A stretch of DNA of 46,090 bases from a virus. Where the stretch lies: the IMG/VR virus record IMGVR_UViG_3300010373_000065, positions 1-46,090 of that record; one strand, 5' to 3'. Positions 39,209-46,056 of the stretch are shown in pieces. The notes beneath the pieces are model-generated. The model was not told the origin of the DNA, made no database searches, and worked only from the letters and a program-made list of their open reading frames with translations. A program made the position numbers and the translations under genes. How positions within the stretch are numbered: position 1 is the stretch's first letter; each line of letters starts with the position of its first letter.

Positions 39209-41011
39209 ATGACTAACGCAAAGCTCCATATCGCACCCGGCCTCACGCTGCCCGTCGACGCGGTCACGCAGACGTTTGCCTTCCTCGCCAAGCGCGGCGC
39301 CGGCAAGACGTACACCGCCTCGGTCGTGGCTGAGGAGATGCTCAAGGCGCAGCTGCAGATCTGCGTCGTCGATCCGACCGATGTGTGGTGGGGACTGCGC
39401 TCGAGCGCCGACGGCAAAGCTCCAGGCTTTCCGATCATCGTCATGGGTGGCGAGCATGGCGACGTGCCGCTCGAGGAAACCGCCGGCGAGACCGTCGCGC
39501 GGTTCCTGGTCGAGGAGGGCGTACCGGTGGTGCTGTCGCTCAAGCATCTCCGTAAAGGTGCGCAGGTGCGGTTCATGACCGCGTTCGCCGAGGCGCTCTA
39601 CCACTACAACCGGAGCCCGCTCCACATCTTCTGGGACGAGTGCGACGCGCACATGCCGCAGAGGCCGTTCAAGGAGCAGCAGCGGTTGCTCGGCGCCGGC
39701 GAGGACATCGTGCGCCGCGGCCGCGCGAACGGGCTCGGCGTGTCGCTCATCTCGCAGCGCGCCGCGGTGGTCAACAAGGATGTCCTAACGCAGACCGAAG
39801 TGCTCGTGGTGCTGCGTACGACGGGACCGCAGGACATCGATGCGGTGCAGGCGTGGGTCAAGCAGCATGACGTTTACGACCAAGCGTCCGAGATGTTGGC
39901 GTCGCTGCCGTCGCTGCCGATCGGGGAGGCGTGGTTCTGGTCGCCCGGGTGGCTCGATCTCTTCAAGCGCGTCTCGGTTCGGGAACGCACCACCTTCAAC
40001 AGCTCGCGCACGCCGACGGTCGGCGAGCGCATCATCAAGCCCAAGGCTGTCGCCGAGGTCGATCTCACGCGCCTGGCGCAGCGGATCGCCGCGACGATCG
40101 AGAAGGCGAAGGCCGAGGATCCGAAGGAGCTCAAGAAGCGCATCGCGCAGCTCGAGGCCGAGGCGCGGAAGAAACCGGCACCGGCACCGGCGGCCGCGGT
40201 GGAGGATCCGAAAACGTTTGAGCGGCGCGTCGAGCGCGCGCTCGCACCGATTCTCAAAGAAGCCGAAGCGCGCGATCGCCAGTTGCGTGGGCTCGTGGAT
40301 CGGTTGGGCACGACGATGAACCGCATGGTGACGCTCGCCGGTGAGGGCGCGGCCGCGGCCAACGCCGTGCACGAATTCCTCGCGACGCCGGTGGCGTCGA
40401 ATGGTCATGGAAGTGCGAACGCGGGGCGCCTGCTCGGCGCCGAAGAGCACCGCGGGAATCCTCAGTCCGCGCGCCGTCTCAGTCGGGCACTCCCCGAACG
40501 GCGTCCTGAGGCCACGCACGCGGAGGCAGGTCGGAGAGACGATCACCCCAGCCCCTTGCCGCGCGGCGAGCACGCCATCCTGACCGCGGTCGCGCAGCAT
40601 CCAGATGGCGTCACGCGCGAGCAGCTCACCGTGCTCACCGGCTACAAGCGCTCGAGCCGCGACACCTATCTCCAACGGTTAGGCGCGGCGGGTCTCGTCA
40701 CAGTCAACGCGGACGGTACGATCAGCGCAACGCCGGCGGGGCTCGATCGGTTAGGCACGGACTTCGAGCCGTTGCCGACGGGCGATGAGCTGCGCGCGTA
40801 CTGGCTCAATCGGTTGCCGCTCGGCGAACAGACGATCCTTCGCGCGCTCACCGAGGCGTATCCCCATGGGATCGACCGCGGCGAGCTCTCGGCCCGCACC
40901 AACTACAAGCGTTCGTCGCGCGACACGTATCTGCAGCGGCTCGGTGCACGAAAGCTCGTCACCGTGGATGCGGATTCGTCCGTGCGCGCGAGCGACATCC
41001 TCTTCGACTGA
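39209..41011 (+). CDS. HerA/FtsK-like ATPase with two C-terminal winged helices
   Basis: This 600-residue protein opens with a P-loop ATPase: Walker A LAKRGAGKTYT (26-36), Walker B PLHIFWDECD (137-146), and GLGVSLISQRAAVVNKDVLT (175-194) as in HerA sensor regions. A charged coiled coil follows (about 290-390). The C-terminus has two related winged-helix units near 453-497 and 537-584, each containing YKRSSRDTYLQRLGA. HerA-type motors move along DNA and usually work with a nuclease (NurA or others). Located right after Bet, it may feed DNA ends to recombination or act in replication. The function is inferred. Confidence 0.75.
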   Translation: MTNAKLHIAPGLTLPVDAVTQTFAFLAKRGAGKTYTASVVAEEMLKAQLQICVVDPTDVWWGLRSSADGKAPGFPIIVMGGEHGDVPLEETAGETVARFLVEEGVPVVLSLKHLRKGAQVRFMTAFAEALYHYNRSPLHIFWDECDAHMPQRPFKEQQRLLGAGEDIVRRGRANGLGVSLISQRAAVVNKDVLTQTEVLVVLRTTGPQDIDAVQAWVKQHDVYDQASEMLASLPSLPIGEAWFWSPGWLDLFKRVSVRERTTFNSSRTPTVGERIIKPKAVAEVDLTRLAQRIAATIEKAKAEDPKELKKRIAQLEAEARKKPAPAPAAAVEDPKTFERRVERALAPILKEAEARDRQLRGLVDRLGTTMNRMVTLAGEGAAAANAVHEFLATPVASNGHGSANAGRLLGAEEHRGNPQSARRLSRALPERRPEATHAEAGRRDDHPSPLPRGEHAILTAVAQHPDGVTREQLTVLTGYKRSSRDTYLQRLGAAGLVTVNADGTISATPAGLDRLGTDFEPLPTGDELRAYWLNRLPLGEQTILRALTEAYPHGIDRGELSARTNYKRSSRDTYLQRLGARKLVTVDADSSVRASDILFD

Positions 41012-41163
41012 TGATGATCATGACTAAGCCGCCGTCGTTGACGTTGAGCGGGAGACGGCCGTCGCCGGGCACACGGGCCTTGCCGGCACCACGGGTAGGA
41101 ACGACTCGCGACCGTGGGTCTCGATCGACGGCCCCCGTGCCGTCGCCGGCGGCACTCGTATGA
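41011..41163 (+). CDS. Small coupled open frame
   Basis: This 50-residue frame starts in TGATG with the ATPase stop and ends in ATGA with the next gene, so it is linked to both. The sequence is basic and low-complexity (LTLSGRRPSPGTRALPAPRV, RDRGSRSTAPVPSPAA), without predicted structure. It may be translated mainly to couple its neighbours. Support is only positional. Confidence 0.35.
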   Translation: MMIMTKPPSLTLSGRRPSPGTRALPAPRVGTTRDRGSRSTAPVPSPAALV

Positions 41164-41429
41164 GGACAGCAGTGGAGGGCATCATGCCACGATCATCGCG
41201 ACGCGCGCACGCGATCGCGCTCGTCCCGCCCGCGCCGCGCGACCGCGGTCGCTTCATGTCCATCGCCATGGTGAACGAGACATACTATCATGGCGAGAGG
41301 ACGACGCGGTGGATCCGGCGCCGGTTCGCGCCGGAGTACAAGATCACGCAGGGCCGGAACGCCTACTGGTGGGAGCGGGACTGCGAAGCGTGGCTCGACG
41401 GCCAACGCCAGATGGAGAAGGGCGCGTGA
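41160..41429 (+). CDS. Excisionase-like small DNA-binding protein
   Basis: This frame of up to 89 residues lies directly before the integrase and overlaps it by GTGA. Residues 33-80 (MSIAMVNETYYHGERTTRWI, RRRFAPEYKITQGRNAYWWE, RDCEAWLDG) look like a small winged helix that reads as a MerR/excisionase-type domain. The functional start may be internal (MPRSSRR at 41184, or 41256). Excisionases steer the integrase towards excision; the call depends on the position and the fold impression. Confidence 0.5.
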   Translation: MRTAVEGIMPRSSRRAHAIALVPPAPRDRGRFMSIAMVNETYYHGERTTRWIRRRFAPEYKITQGRNAYWWERDCEAWLDGQRQMEKGA

Positions 41430-42484
41430 TCTATTCGCCGAAGCGCGGCAACCCGCAGCTGCAACGCACCTTCGCCGGACTCCCGACGATCCGCCGCGCC
41501 GTGCCGGCCGACGCGTACGCTGCCGTCAACGCGGCGCTCGACGCGCTCTATGATGATGAGCAGTTGGATGCGCTGCGCGCCTTCCAGGCGGGCGACATCT
41601 CGGTGGCGGAGATCCTCGCGGCCAAACGCAAAGGCCGGCTCGATGACCTGTATCTCCTGGAACGCGTCAAGCTCGATCGCCCGCTCTGGGAGTCGCTCGC
41701 GAGCGCCGTCCAGCAGTTAGGCCACGCGCCCGGCACGCGCGAACGGTATCACTGGTCGATCGAGAAACTCAAGACGGTGACGCGCCTCGGGGCCAGCGCG
41801 AAGGTGCGCGGGCTCTTGCGAGTCAATTGGCGCGAGCTCGATCGGGCGTGGACGTCGAGCGACGCCGACTGGATGCGGATGCGGCAGATGGTGGGCGCGG
41901 CGCTCACGGTGTTGTTAGGCGATACATACCACCCGTGGCGCCGGCAGGTCATGAAAGCGATTCCGCGGCGGAAGGAAAAGCCGCGGGTGGTCGAGCTCTC
42001 GGTGCGCGAGTTCTGGGCGCTGGTCAAGGCACTGCCCGACCAGGCGAAGCCCGGCGTGGTGACGCTGGCCGCGACCGGCTTCCGGTTAGGCGAGTACCTC
42101 TCGTGTGAGAAGCGCCACCTACATCCGGCGACGTTGTCCGTGACCAACCCGAGAGGCAAGACGGGGGCCGACGTCGTCTACGTGGCCGAGCGGTTGTGGC
42201 CGTGGATCGCTGCGGCGATCCCGGCGCCGATCCAGGCGCGGTGGCTCCGGATTCACTTCCACCGAGCGCGCACAAAGATCAAGCGACCAGACCTGACGTT
42301 GCACGATCTCCGGCACGTGTACGGCCAGCTCGCCGCGGACGCGGGCGTAGCGCAATCGAAGATTCAGGCGGCGATGCGGCACGAGACGCCGGCGATGACG
42401 GCGCGGTATCTGACGCGCGTCGCCAAACGGGAAGTCGCGGACGCGGTTGGCCGCGGCCTAACGAAGCGACGGAAGCGCGCCTAA
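41426..42484 (+). CDS. int: Tyrosine-type integrase
   Basis: This 352-residue protein starts at GTG 41426 (GTGA overlap). Its C-terminal catalytic domain carries all core residues of tyrosine recombinases: Arg220 in LAATGFRLGEYLSCEKR, HDLRH with His293 and Arg296, His319 in AAMRHETPAM, and the nucleophile Tyr328 in ARYLTR. Lys245 in NPRGKTGAD is the probable beta-hairpin lysine. The N-terminal part contains a SAM-like core-binding domain (YHWSIEKLKTVTRLGASAKV). It should join attP, 100 bases downstream, to a tRNA gene in the host. Small N-terminal arm-binding domain plausible at 1-75. Confidence 0.92.
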   Translation: MIYSPKRGNPQLQRTFAGLPTIRRAVPADAYAAVNAALDALYDDEQLDALRAFQAGDISVAEILAAKRKGRLDDLYLLERVKLDRPLWESLASAVQQLGHAPGTRERYHWSIEKLKTVTRLGASAKVRGLLRVNWRELDRAWTSSDADWMRMRQMVGAALTVLLGDTYHPWRRQVMKAIPRRKEKPRVVELSVREFWALVKALPDQAKPGVVTLAATGFRLGEYLSCEKRHLHPATLSVTNPRGKTGADVVYVAERLWPWIAAAIPAPIQARWLRIHFHRARTKIKRPDLTLHDLRHVYGQLAADAGVAQSKIQAAMRHETPAMTARYLTRVAKREVADAVGRGLTKRRKRA

Positions 42485-42511
42485 AGGGCGCCGGGCGAGA
42501 CAGGAGTCGGA

Positions 42512-42531
42512 CATCTGACTTGGCATCTGAC
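42512..42531 (+). repeat. Left pair of putative integrase arm-type sites
   Basis: CATCTGAC occurs at 42512-42519 and again at 42524-42531, a 12-base spacing in the same orientation. The same octamer recurs on the other side of the core at 42736, again with a partner 12 bases before it. Arm-type sites bind the integrase N-terminal domain in other phages. Confidence 0.6.
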
Positions 42532-42584
42532 ACGACGCGGTGTCGCGTTAGGCCGAAGGGGGCTAAGTGCTTGGGACTCAACGA

Positions 42585-42629
42585 TGGTCGCGCAGGGACT
42601 CGAACCCCGGACCTCTGGTATGTGAGACC
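42585..42629 (-). other. attP core: 3' half of a tRNA (probably Val, anticodon CAC)
   Basis: Read on the minus strand, this 45-base block fits tRNA positions 29-73: anticodon loop CTCACAT, 3' anticodon stem ACCAG, variable loop AGGTC, T-arm CGGGG-TTCGAGT-CCCTG, acceptor strand CGCGACC and discriminator A. CCA is not encoded. The 5' half needed for a D-arm and an intact anticodon stem is missing upstream, so it is not a working tRNA. Phages with tyrosine integrases often carry the 3' end of the target tRNA so that integration restores the gene. Anticodon identity is read from the loop only. Confidence 0.75.
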
Positions 42630-42723
42630 GTCCAGCCGGCGGTTCGTCACGACCCGCGCCCGTGCATCGGGGCGCCTTCGGGGAGCCCGCGCACCCGGTT
42701 CAACCCACCGGAGCAGCGTCGGG

Positions 42724-42743
42724 CATCTGCGGCGGCATCTGAC
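42724..42743 (+). repeat. Right pair of putative integrase arm-type sites
   Basis: CATCTG(C) at 42724 and CATCTGAC at 42736-42743 are spaced 12 bases apart, exactly as in the left pair, and in the same orientation. The first copy is imperfect in its last two bases. They lie about 95 bases beyond the core. Confidence 0.5.
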
Positions 42744-42811
42744 ATTAGGGGCCGCGCATCCCATCGGCTGACGGTTAGGCAGGCGCTCATCATTGCCCGG
42801 TGGGCGCTCCC

Positions 42812-43099
42812 GTGAGCCGCGATTGGGCGGCCATCCGCGAGGCGTGGGAGCACCGGGGACACCGGTCGATCGCGCAGCTCGCGCTCCAGTTCGGCGTCAA
42901 CGAGTCGACGCTCCGGTATCGCGCGGCGCGCGACCGCTGGGCCAAGCCCACGCGCAACCTCCGGCTGACCGGCGCTGGATTCCCGACCGGCACCGTCCGC
43001 GCGCGCTGCCACGACTGCGGCGCCGTCTACCAAGCCACGCTCACCCGTGACGGCGCGAGCCCGCACTGCGCGCCGATTCCTCTCGCACGCGAGGCCTAA
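42812..43099 (+). CDS. Helix-turn-helix protein with zinc ribbon
   Basis: This 95-residue protein (GTG 42812; GTG 42800 is also possible) has an N-terminal helix-turn-helix: AIREAWEHRGHRSIAQLALQ then FGVNESTLRYRAARDRW, similar to the DNA-binding part of some small terminases. The C-terminal half has RARCHDCGAVYQATLTRDGA and a following SPHC, a zinc-ribbon-like set of cysteines. It is probably a regulator or DNA-binding accessory protein. Stop lies in GCCTAAC. Confidence 0.55.
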   Translation: MSRDWAAIREAWEHRGHRSIAQLALQFGVNESTLRYRAARDRWAKPTRNLRLTGAGFPTGTVRARCHDCGAVYQATLTRDGASPHCAPIPLAREA

Positions 43100-43101
43100 C
43101 C

Positions 43102-43569
43102 ATGAAGTTCTCGAAGATCAAAGCCACCGGTAAGAAAGTGGTCCTCATCTGGACCACGAGCGAGCACGGCGTCGAGACCGAGCATCACGTCACGTCCGAC
43201 GAGGAGCCCAAGCCCGAGTTCCCCAAGGCGCTCGACGCGTTCGTGCCGTTCGTCATGGAACTGTTAGGCCTGGGCGACAACTCGACCTTCCGGAACGATC
43301 TCCACGTGACCGGGCTCTCGATCGACGTGGGCGAGGACGAGCGCCGCGGCTTGGTGATCACCTGCCGGAAGGAGCTCGCGCGGACCAACGGGCCGCTCAT
43401 TTTCAACCTGCCGCACATCCGGGAGCCGAAAGCGGACGGCACGGAAGCGCCGATCGCGGGCATCTGGCTCGTGGGGATGGACAAGGCGCTGCAGAAGGTG
43501 CAGGTCCAGGCGCAGAAGTTCCTGGACGGCGAGCGGTCGCAGACGACGCTGGAACTGCAGCATGCCTAA
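43102..43569 (+). CDS. Hypothetical protein, early region
   Basis: This 155-residue protein starts at ATG 43102. It is a mixed alpha/beta protein (FSKIKATGKKVVLIWTTSEH; FRNDLHVTGLSIDVGEDERR; GLVITCRKELARTNGPLIFN; and a C-terminal helical DKALQKVQVQAQKFLDGERS). I have the impression of a widespread phage family of unknown function, but cannot name it. Overlaps the next gene by eight bases. Confidence 0.55.
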   Translation: MKFSKIKATGKKVVLIWTTSEHGVETEHHVTSDEEPKPEFPKALDAFVPFVMELLGLGDNSTFRNDLHVTGLSIDVGEDERRGLVITCRKELARTNGPLIFNLPHIREPKADGTEAPIAGIWLVGMDKALQKVQVQAQKFLDGERSQTTLELQHA

Positions 43570-44209
43570 CGGGACGGCAGAGTTGCTTTCCGCGTGCCGC
43601 GTGCCGGACTCCGTACACTCCGGCAATTTTGGGGGCGTGTGGGAGATTCGGCGCCACGAAGTACCTGTGCAGTTGCGGCGTTTCGCCGGCATGGAAGACG
43701 GTGAGCAGCGCCGGTTTACGGCGCTTCACCGATGGACGGCAGAGACGCTTAGCGATCAGTGGGGCGAGATCGTGATGGAGGACACGCCGCGCGAGCTGCG
43801 CCGACATCTTCCGATCTTGCTGGCAGCAGAGCGGCGCGTTCTCGTGAGCGGTCTTGGCCTCGGCTGCGTCGTCCGCGGATTGCTTGCCGTTCGCCGCGTC
43901 ACGCACATCGACGTCATCGAGATCGACGCCTCGATCCTCGCGCACGTCGGGAAAGAGTTCATCGGCAATCCGCGCATCGCACTCCATCACGGTGACGCGC
44001 TGACCGTGGCGTGGCCAGGTGGTTCGCATTGGGAATTCGCGTGGCACGATGTCTGGTCCGAAGAGCGCCATCTCGCTGTTGTGCACGCCGAACTTCTCGC
44101 GCGCTACTCGCAGTGGTGCGATCGCCAGGGCGCATGGCAGCTGCCGCGCGCAGTGCGTGACAAGTGGCCGCGCGGCCTGTTAGGCGCCCGCCGCAGGACC
44201 GCCGCATGA
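43562..44209 (+). CDS. SAM-dependent methyltransferase-like protein
   Basis: This 215-residue protein has a Rossmann methyltransferase core similar to spermidine-synthase-like enzymes: motif I VLVSGLGLGCVVRGLL (93-108), motif II HIDVIEIDASILAHVG (115-130) with the acidic ribose-binding residue, motif III RIALHHGDALT (138-148), and FAWHDVW (159-165). The DNA methylase signature (DPPY/NPPY) is absent, so the substrate is probably not DNA base nitrogen, or the enzyme is divergent. The N-terminus (SGNFGGVWEIRRHEVPVQLR) resembles similar phage proteins. Overlaps the nucleotidyltransferase gene by ATGA. Confidence 0.65.
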   Translation: MPNGTAELLSACRVPDSVHSGNFGGVWEIRRHEVPVQLRRFAGMEDGEQRRFTALHRWTAETLSDQWGEIVMEDTPRELRRHLPILLAAERRVLVSGLGLGCVVRGLLAVRRVTHIDVIEIDASILAHVGKEFIGNPRIALHHGDALTVAWPGGSHWEFAWHDVWSEERHLAVVHAELLARYSQWCDRQGAWQLPRAVRDKWPRGLLGARRRTAA

Positions 44210-44772
44210 GCGTCACGCTACGCCGGATGCCGCGCGCTGAGGCCCTCGCGATCGCCGAACGCGTGCTCGCCACGCTCGCGCCCGTCATCGCCCGCGGCGT
44301 CATCGTCGGCTCGCTCCGCCGCGAACGACCCGACGTCGGCGACATCGAACTGCTAGTCGAGCCGCGCTCCGAGCCCGCGCTGTTAGGCGGTCCCGTCTAC
44401 GAGGTCGAGGCCATCCGCCGCCGCGTCGAGCTCGACGTGGGCCACATCCGCGTCGGCGGCTCCCGGCACATGCGGGCCGCGCTCTGTGACGATCCGGCGA
44501 TCGCGATCGAGCTGTTTCTGGCGCATCCACCGGCGCACTGGGGAAGCCTGCTCGCGATTCGGACCGGGCCGCAGGAGTTAGGCGCGCTCGCGATGCGCCG
44601 GCTCATCCATCGGGGCTACGTGCACCGGGACGGGCACGTGGTGCGGGAATTGGATTGCGTGATCGTGCCGACGGAGACGGAAGAGCAGTTCTTCGCGCTC
44701 GCGGACCTGCCGTGCGTGCTGCCCAACCGGCGCGATCGGCTCGCGGCCGAGTACGGAGCGATCCGGCGATGA
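44206..44772 (+). CDS. PolX-type nucleotidyltransferase
   Basis: This 188-residue protein has the polymerase-beta/PolX palm signature VIVGSLRRERPDVGDIELLV (33-52), with Gly35-Ser36 and acidic residues Asp46 and Glu48; IELFLAHPP (101-109) supplies the likely third carboxylate. HWGSLLAIRTGPQEL and a C-terminal TETEEQFFALADLPCVLPNR match the end of the PolX palm and thumb. It lacks fingers and 8-kDa domains, so it is a minimal enzyme. It could add nucleotides in repair or act as a transferase. ATGA overlap with the methyltransferase gene suggests joint expression. Confidence 0.75.
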   Translation: MSVTLRRMPRAEALAIAERVLATLAPVIARGVIVGSLRRERPDVGDIELLVEPRSEPALLGGPVYEVEAIRRRVELDVGHIRVGGSRHMRAALCDDPAIAIELFLAHPPAHWGSLLAIRTGPQELGALAMRRLIHRGYVHRDGHVVRELDCVIVPTETEEQFFALADLPCVLPNRRDRLAAEYGAIRR

Positions 44773-44791
44773 CTCTAACTGGATACTACGA

Positions 44792-45079
44792 ATGAAGAAC
44801 CGGCTGACGGACCTCAACGACGTGCTGTTCGCGCAGCTCGAGCGGCTGTCCGATGAAACGCTGACCGCTGAGCAGATCACGCACGAGGTGGCGCGCGCGG
44901 ACGCCATTGTCGATGTCGCCGACCAGATCGTCGGCAACGCGCGCTTGCAGCTCGAGGCCTGCAAGATGGTCGTCGAATATGGCGATCGGGTCGCTAGCTA
45001 TCTGCCGATGATTACAACCGGACCCCGCGCTGCGGAGATTCCAATGATCGCGCCCAACGGGAAGAAGGCGACCGCGTGA
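44792..45079 (+). CDS. Conserved phage protein, helical
   Basis: This 95-residue protein starts at ATG 44792. It has the sequence LNDVLFAQLERLSDETLTAE, then HEVARADAIVDVADQIVGNA and RLQLEACKMVVEYG, a pattern that I have seen in many phage early regions without function. It is mostly helical. Its stop overlaps the HNH endonuclease start (GTGA). Confidence 0.6.
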   Translation: MKNRLTDLNDVLFAQLERLSDETLTAEQITHEVARADAIVDVADQIVGNARLQLEACKMVVEYGDRVASYLPMITTGPRAAEIPMIAPNGKKATA

Positions 45080-46056
45080 GACAGCGCCGGATTCGCTATT
45101 CTGCGGACGAACTCGCGTTCGTCTCGGAGCGGCGGACCATGCGACGGCGGGCGCTGCACGCGCTCTTCGTCGCCGCGTTCGGGAGGCACGACGTTACCGT
45201 CGACCACCTGAAATCGCTGTGCACGCGAAGTGGTTGGCTGGTTGGTCGCCGCCCCTGGAGGCCAGAGGACGATGCGCAGCTACGTGCGCTGTATCCCGAC
45301 AGGAGCACGGCCGACGTCGCACGCGAGTTAGGCCGGTCGGTGAGCAGCGTCTATGGTCGGGCCCAGCAGTTCGGCCTCTGCAAGAGCGCGGCCTATCTCG
45401 AGAGTCCCGCCGCGTGCCGTCTCCGCCGCGGTGACAACGTCGGCGCCGCGTACCGGTTCGCGAAGGGGCACGCTCCCGCGAACAAGGGGAAGCGGATGCC
45501 GTTCCACCCGAACAGCGCGGCACACCGATTCAAGCCTGGACAGCGACCGCCCAACGCAACGCCCGTCGGACACGAGCGCGTGGACGAGGACGGCTACGTC
45601 TGGATCAAAGTCGATGAGCCGAATCCGCACACGGGCTACCGTGGCCACTACGTGTTTAAGCATAAACGGCGATGGGAGGACGCGCACGGCCCGGTGCCTA
45701 GCGGGTACGCACTCAAGTGTCTGGATGGGAACAAACAGAATACGGATCCGTCGAACTGGGAGCTGATCCATCGCGCCGTGTTGCCGCGCCTCAACGGACG
45801 TTGGCGCGATTATGACCGGGCGCCCGCCGAGTTGCGGCCGACAATCCTGGCGCTGGCCAAGCTCGAGCAGGCCGTCGCCACGAAGCAACCGCGCACTGCG
45901 CGACGTCGCCGGCGGCAGCATCGGTGCGTCACGTGCCCCACGATGCTCACCGGCAGGGTACGCAAGTGCGGTCTCTGTAAGGCAAGCGACGACCGGGCGG
46001 TGGCTGCGCGCCGAGGTGCCGAGTCCGGTATTCTCAACGAGGAGCACGTCGCGTGA
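45076..46056 (+). CDS. HNH endonuclease with SANT-like domain
   Basis: This 326-residue protein starts at GTG 45076. Residues 60-100 (WRPEDDAQLRALYPDRSTAD then VARELGRSVSSVYGRAQQFG) form a SANT/Myb-like helix-turn-helix. Residues 165-240 carry a phage HNH module: ERVDEDGYVWIKVDEPNPHT, HYVFKHKRRWEDAHGPVPSG and YALKCLDGNKQNTDPSNWEL. The first histidine of the classical HH pair is replaced (LKCLDGN), as in a known variant family. A four-cysteine knuckle (CVTCPTM ... CGLC) lies near the C-terminus. It may be a homing enzyme or a DNA metabolism nuclease. Confidence 0.8.
   Translation: MRQRRIRYSADELAFVSERRTMRRRALHALFVAAFGRHDVTVDHLKSLCTRSGWLVGRRPWRPEDDAQLRALYPDRSTADVARELGRSVSSVYGRAQQFGLCKSAAYLESPAACRLRRGDNVGAAYRFAKGHAPANKGKRMPFHPNSAAHRFKPGQRPPNATPVGHERVDEDGYVWIKVDEPNPHTGYRGHYVFKHKRRWEDAHGPVPSGYALKCLDGNKQNTDPSNWELIHRAVLPRLNGRWRDYDRAPAELRPTILALAKLEQAVATKQPRTARRRRRQHRCVTCPTMLTGRVRKCGLCKASDDRAVAARRGAESGILNEEHVA

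Larger units (their letters stand above)
42485..42811. other. attP region (non-coding)
   Basis: This 327-base stretch after the integrase has no convincing gene. It contains a 45-base tRNA 3'-half (42585-42629) and two pairs of CATCTG-type repeats on either side (42512-42531 and 42724-42743), listed separately. The order arm pair, core, arm pair next to the integrase gene is that of a phage attachment site. Two GTTAGGC motifs also lie here (near 42547 and 42774). Confidence 0.75.

Noticed and set aside
42585-42654. Complete tRNA gene on the minus strand
   Set aside because: The T-arm, variable loop and 3' acceptor strand are good, and a GGTCGTG at 42648-42654 could even pair with the acceptor. 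But no D-arm can be formed and only three of five anticodon-stem pairs exist, so it is read as the attP core.
42567-42815. Short plus-strand open frame through the attP region
   Set aside because: It runs across the tRNA-like core and arm repeats, has poor composition and no ribosome site; this DNA is better explained as attP.
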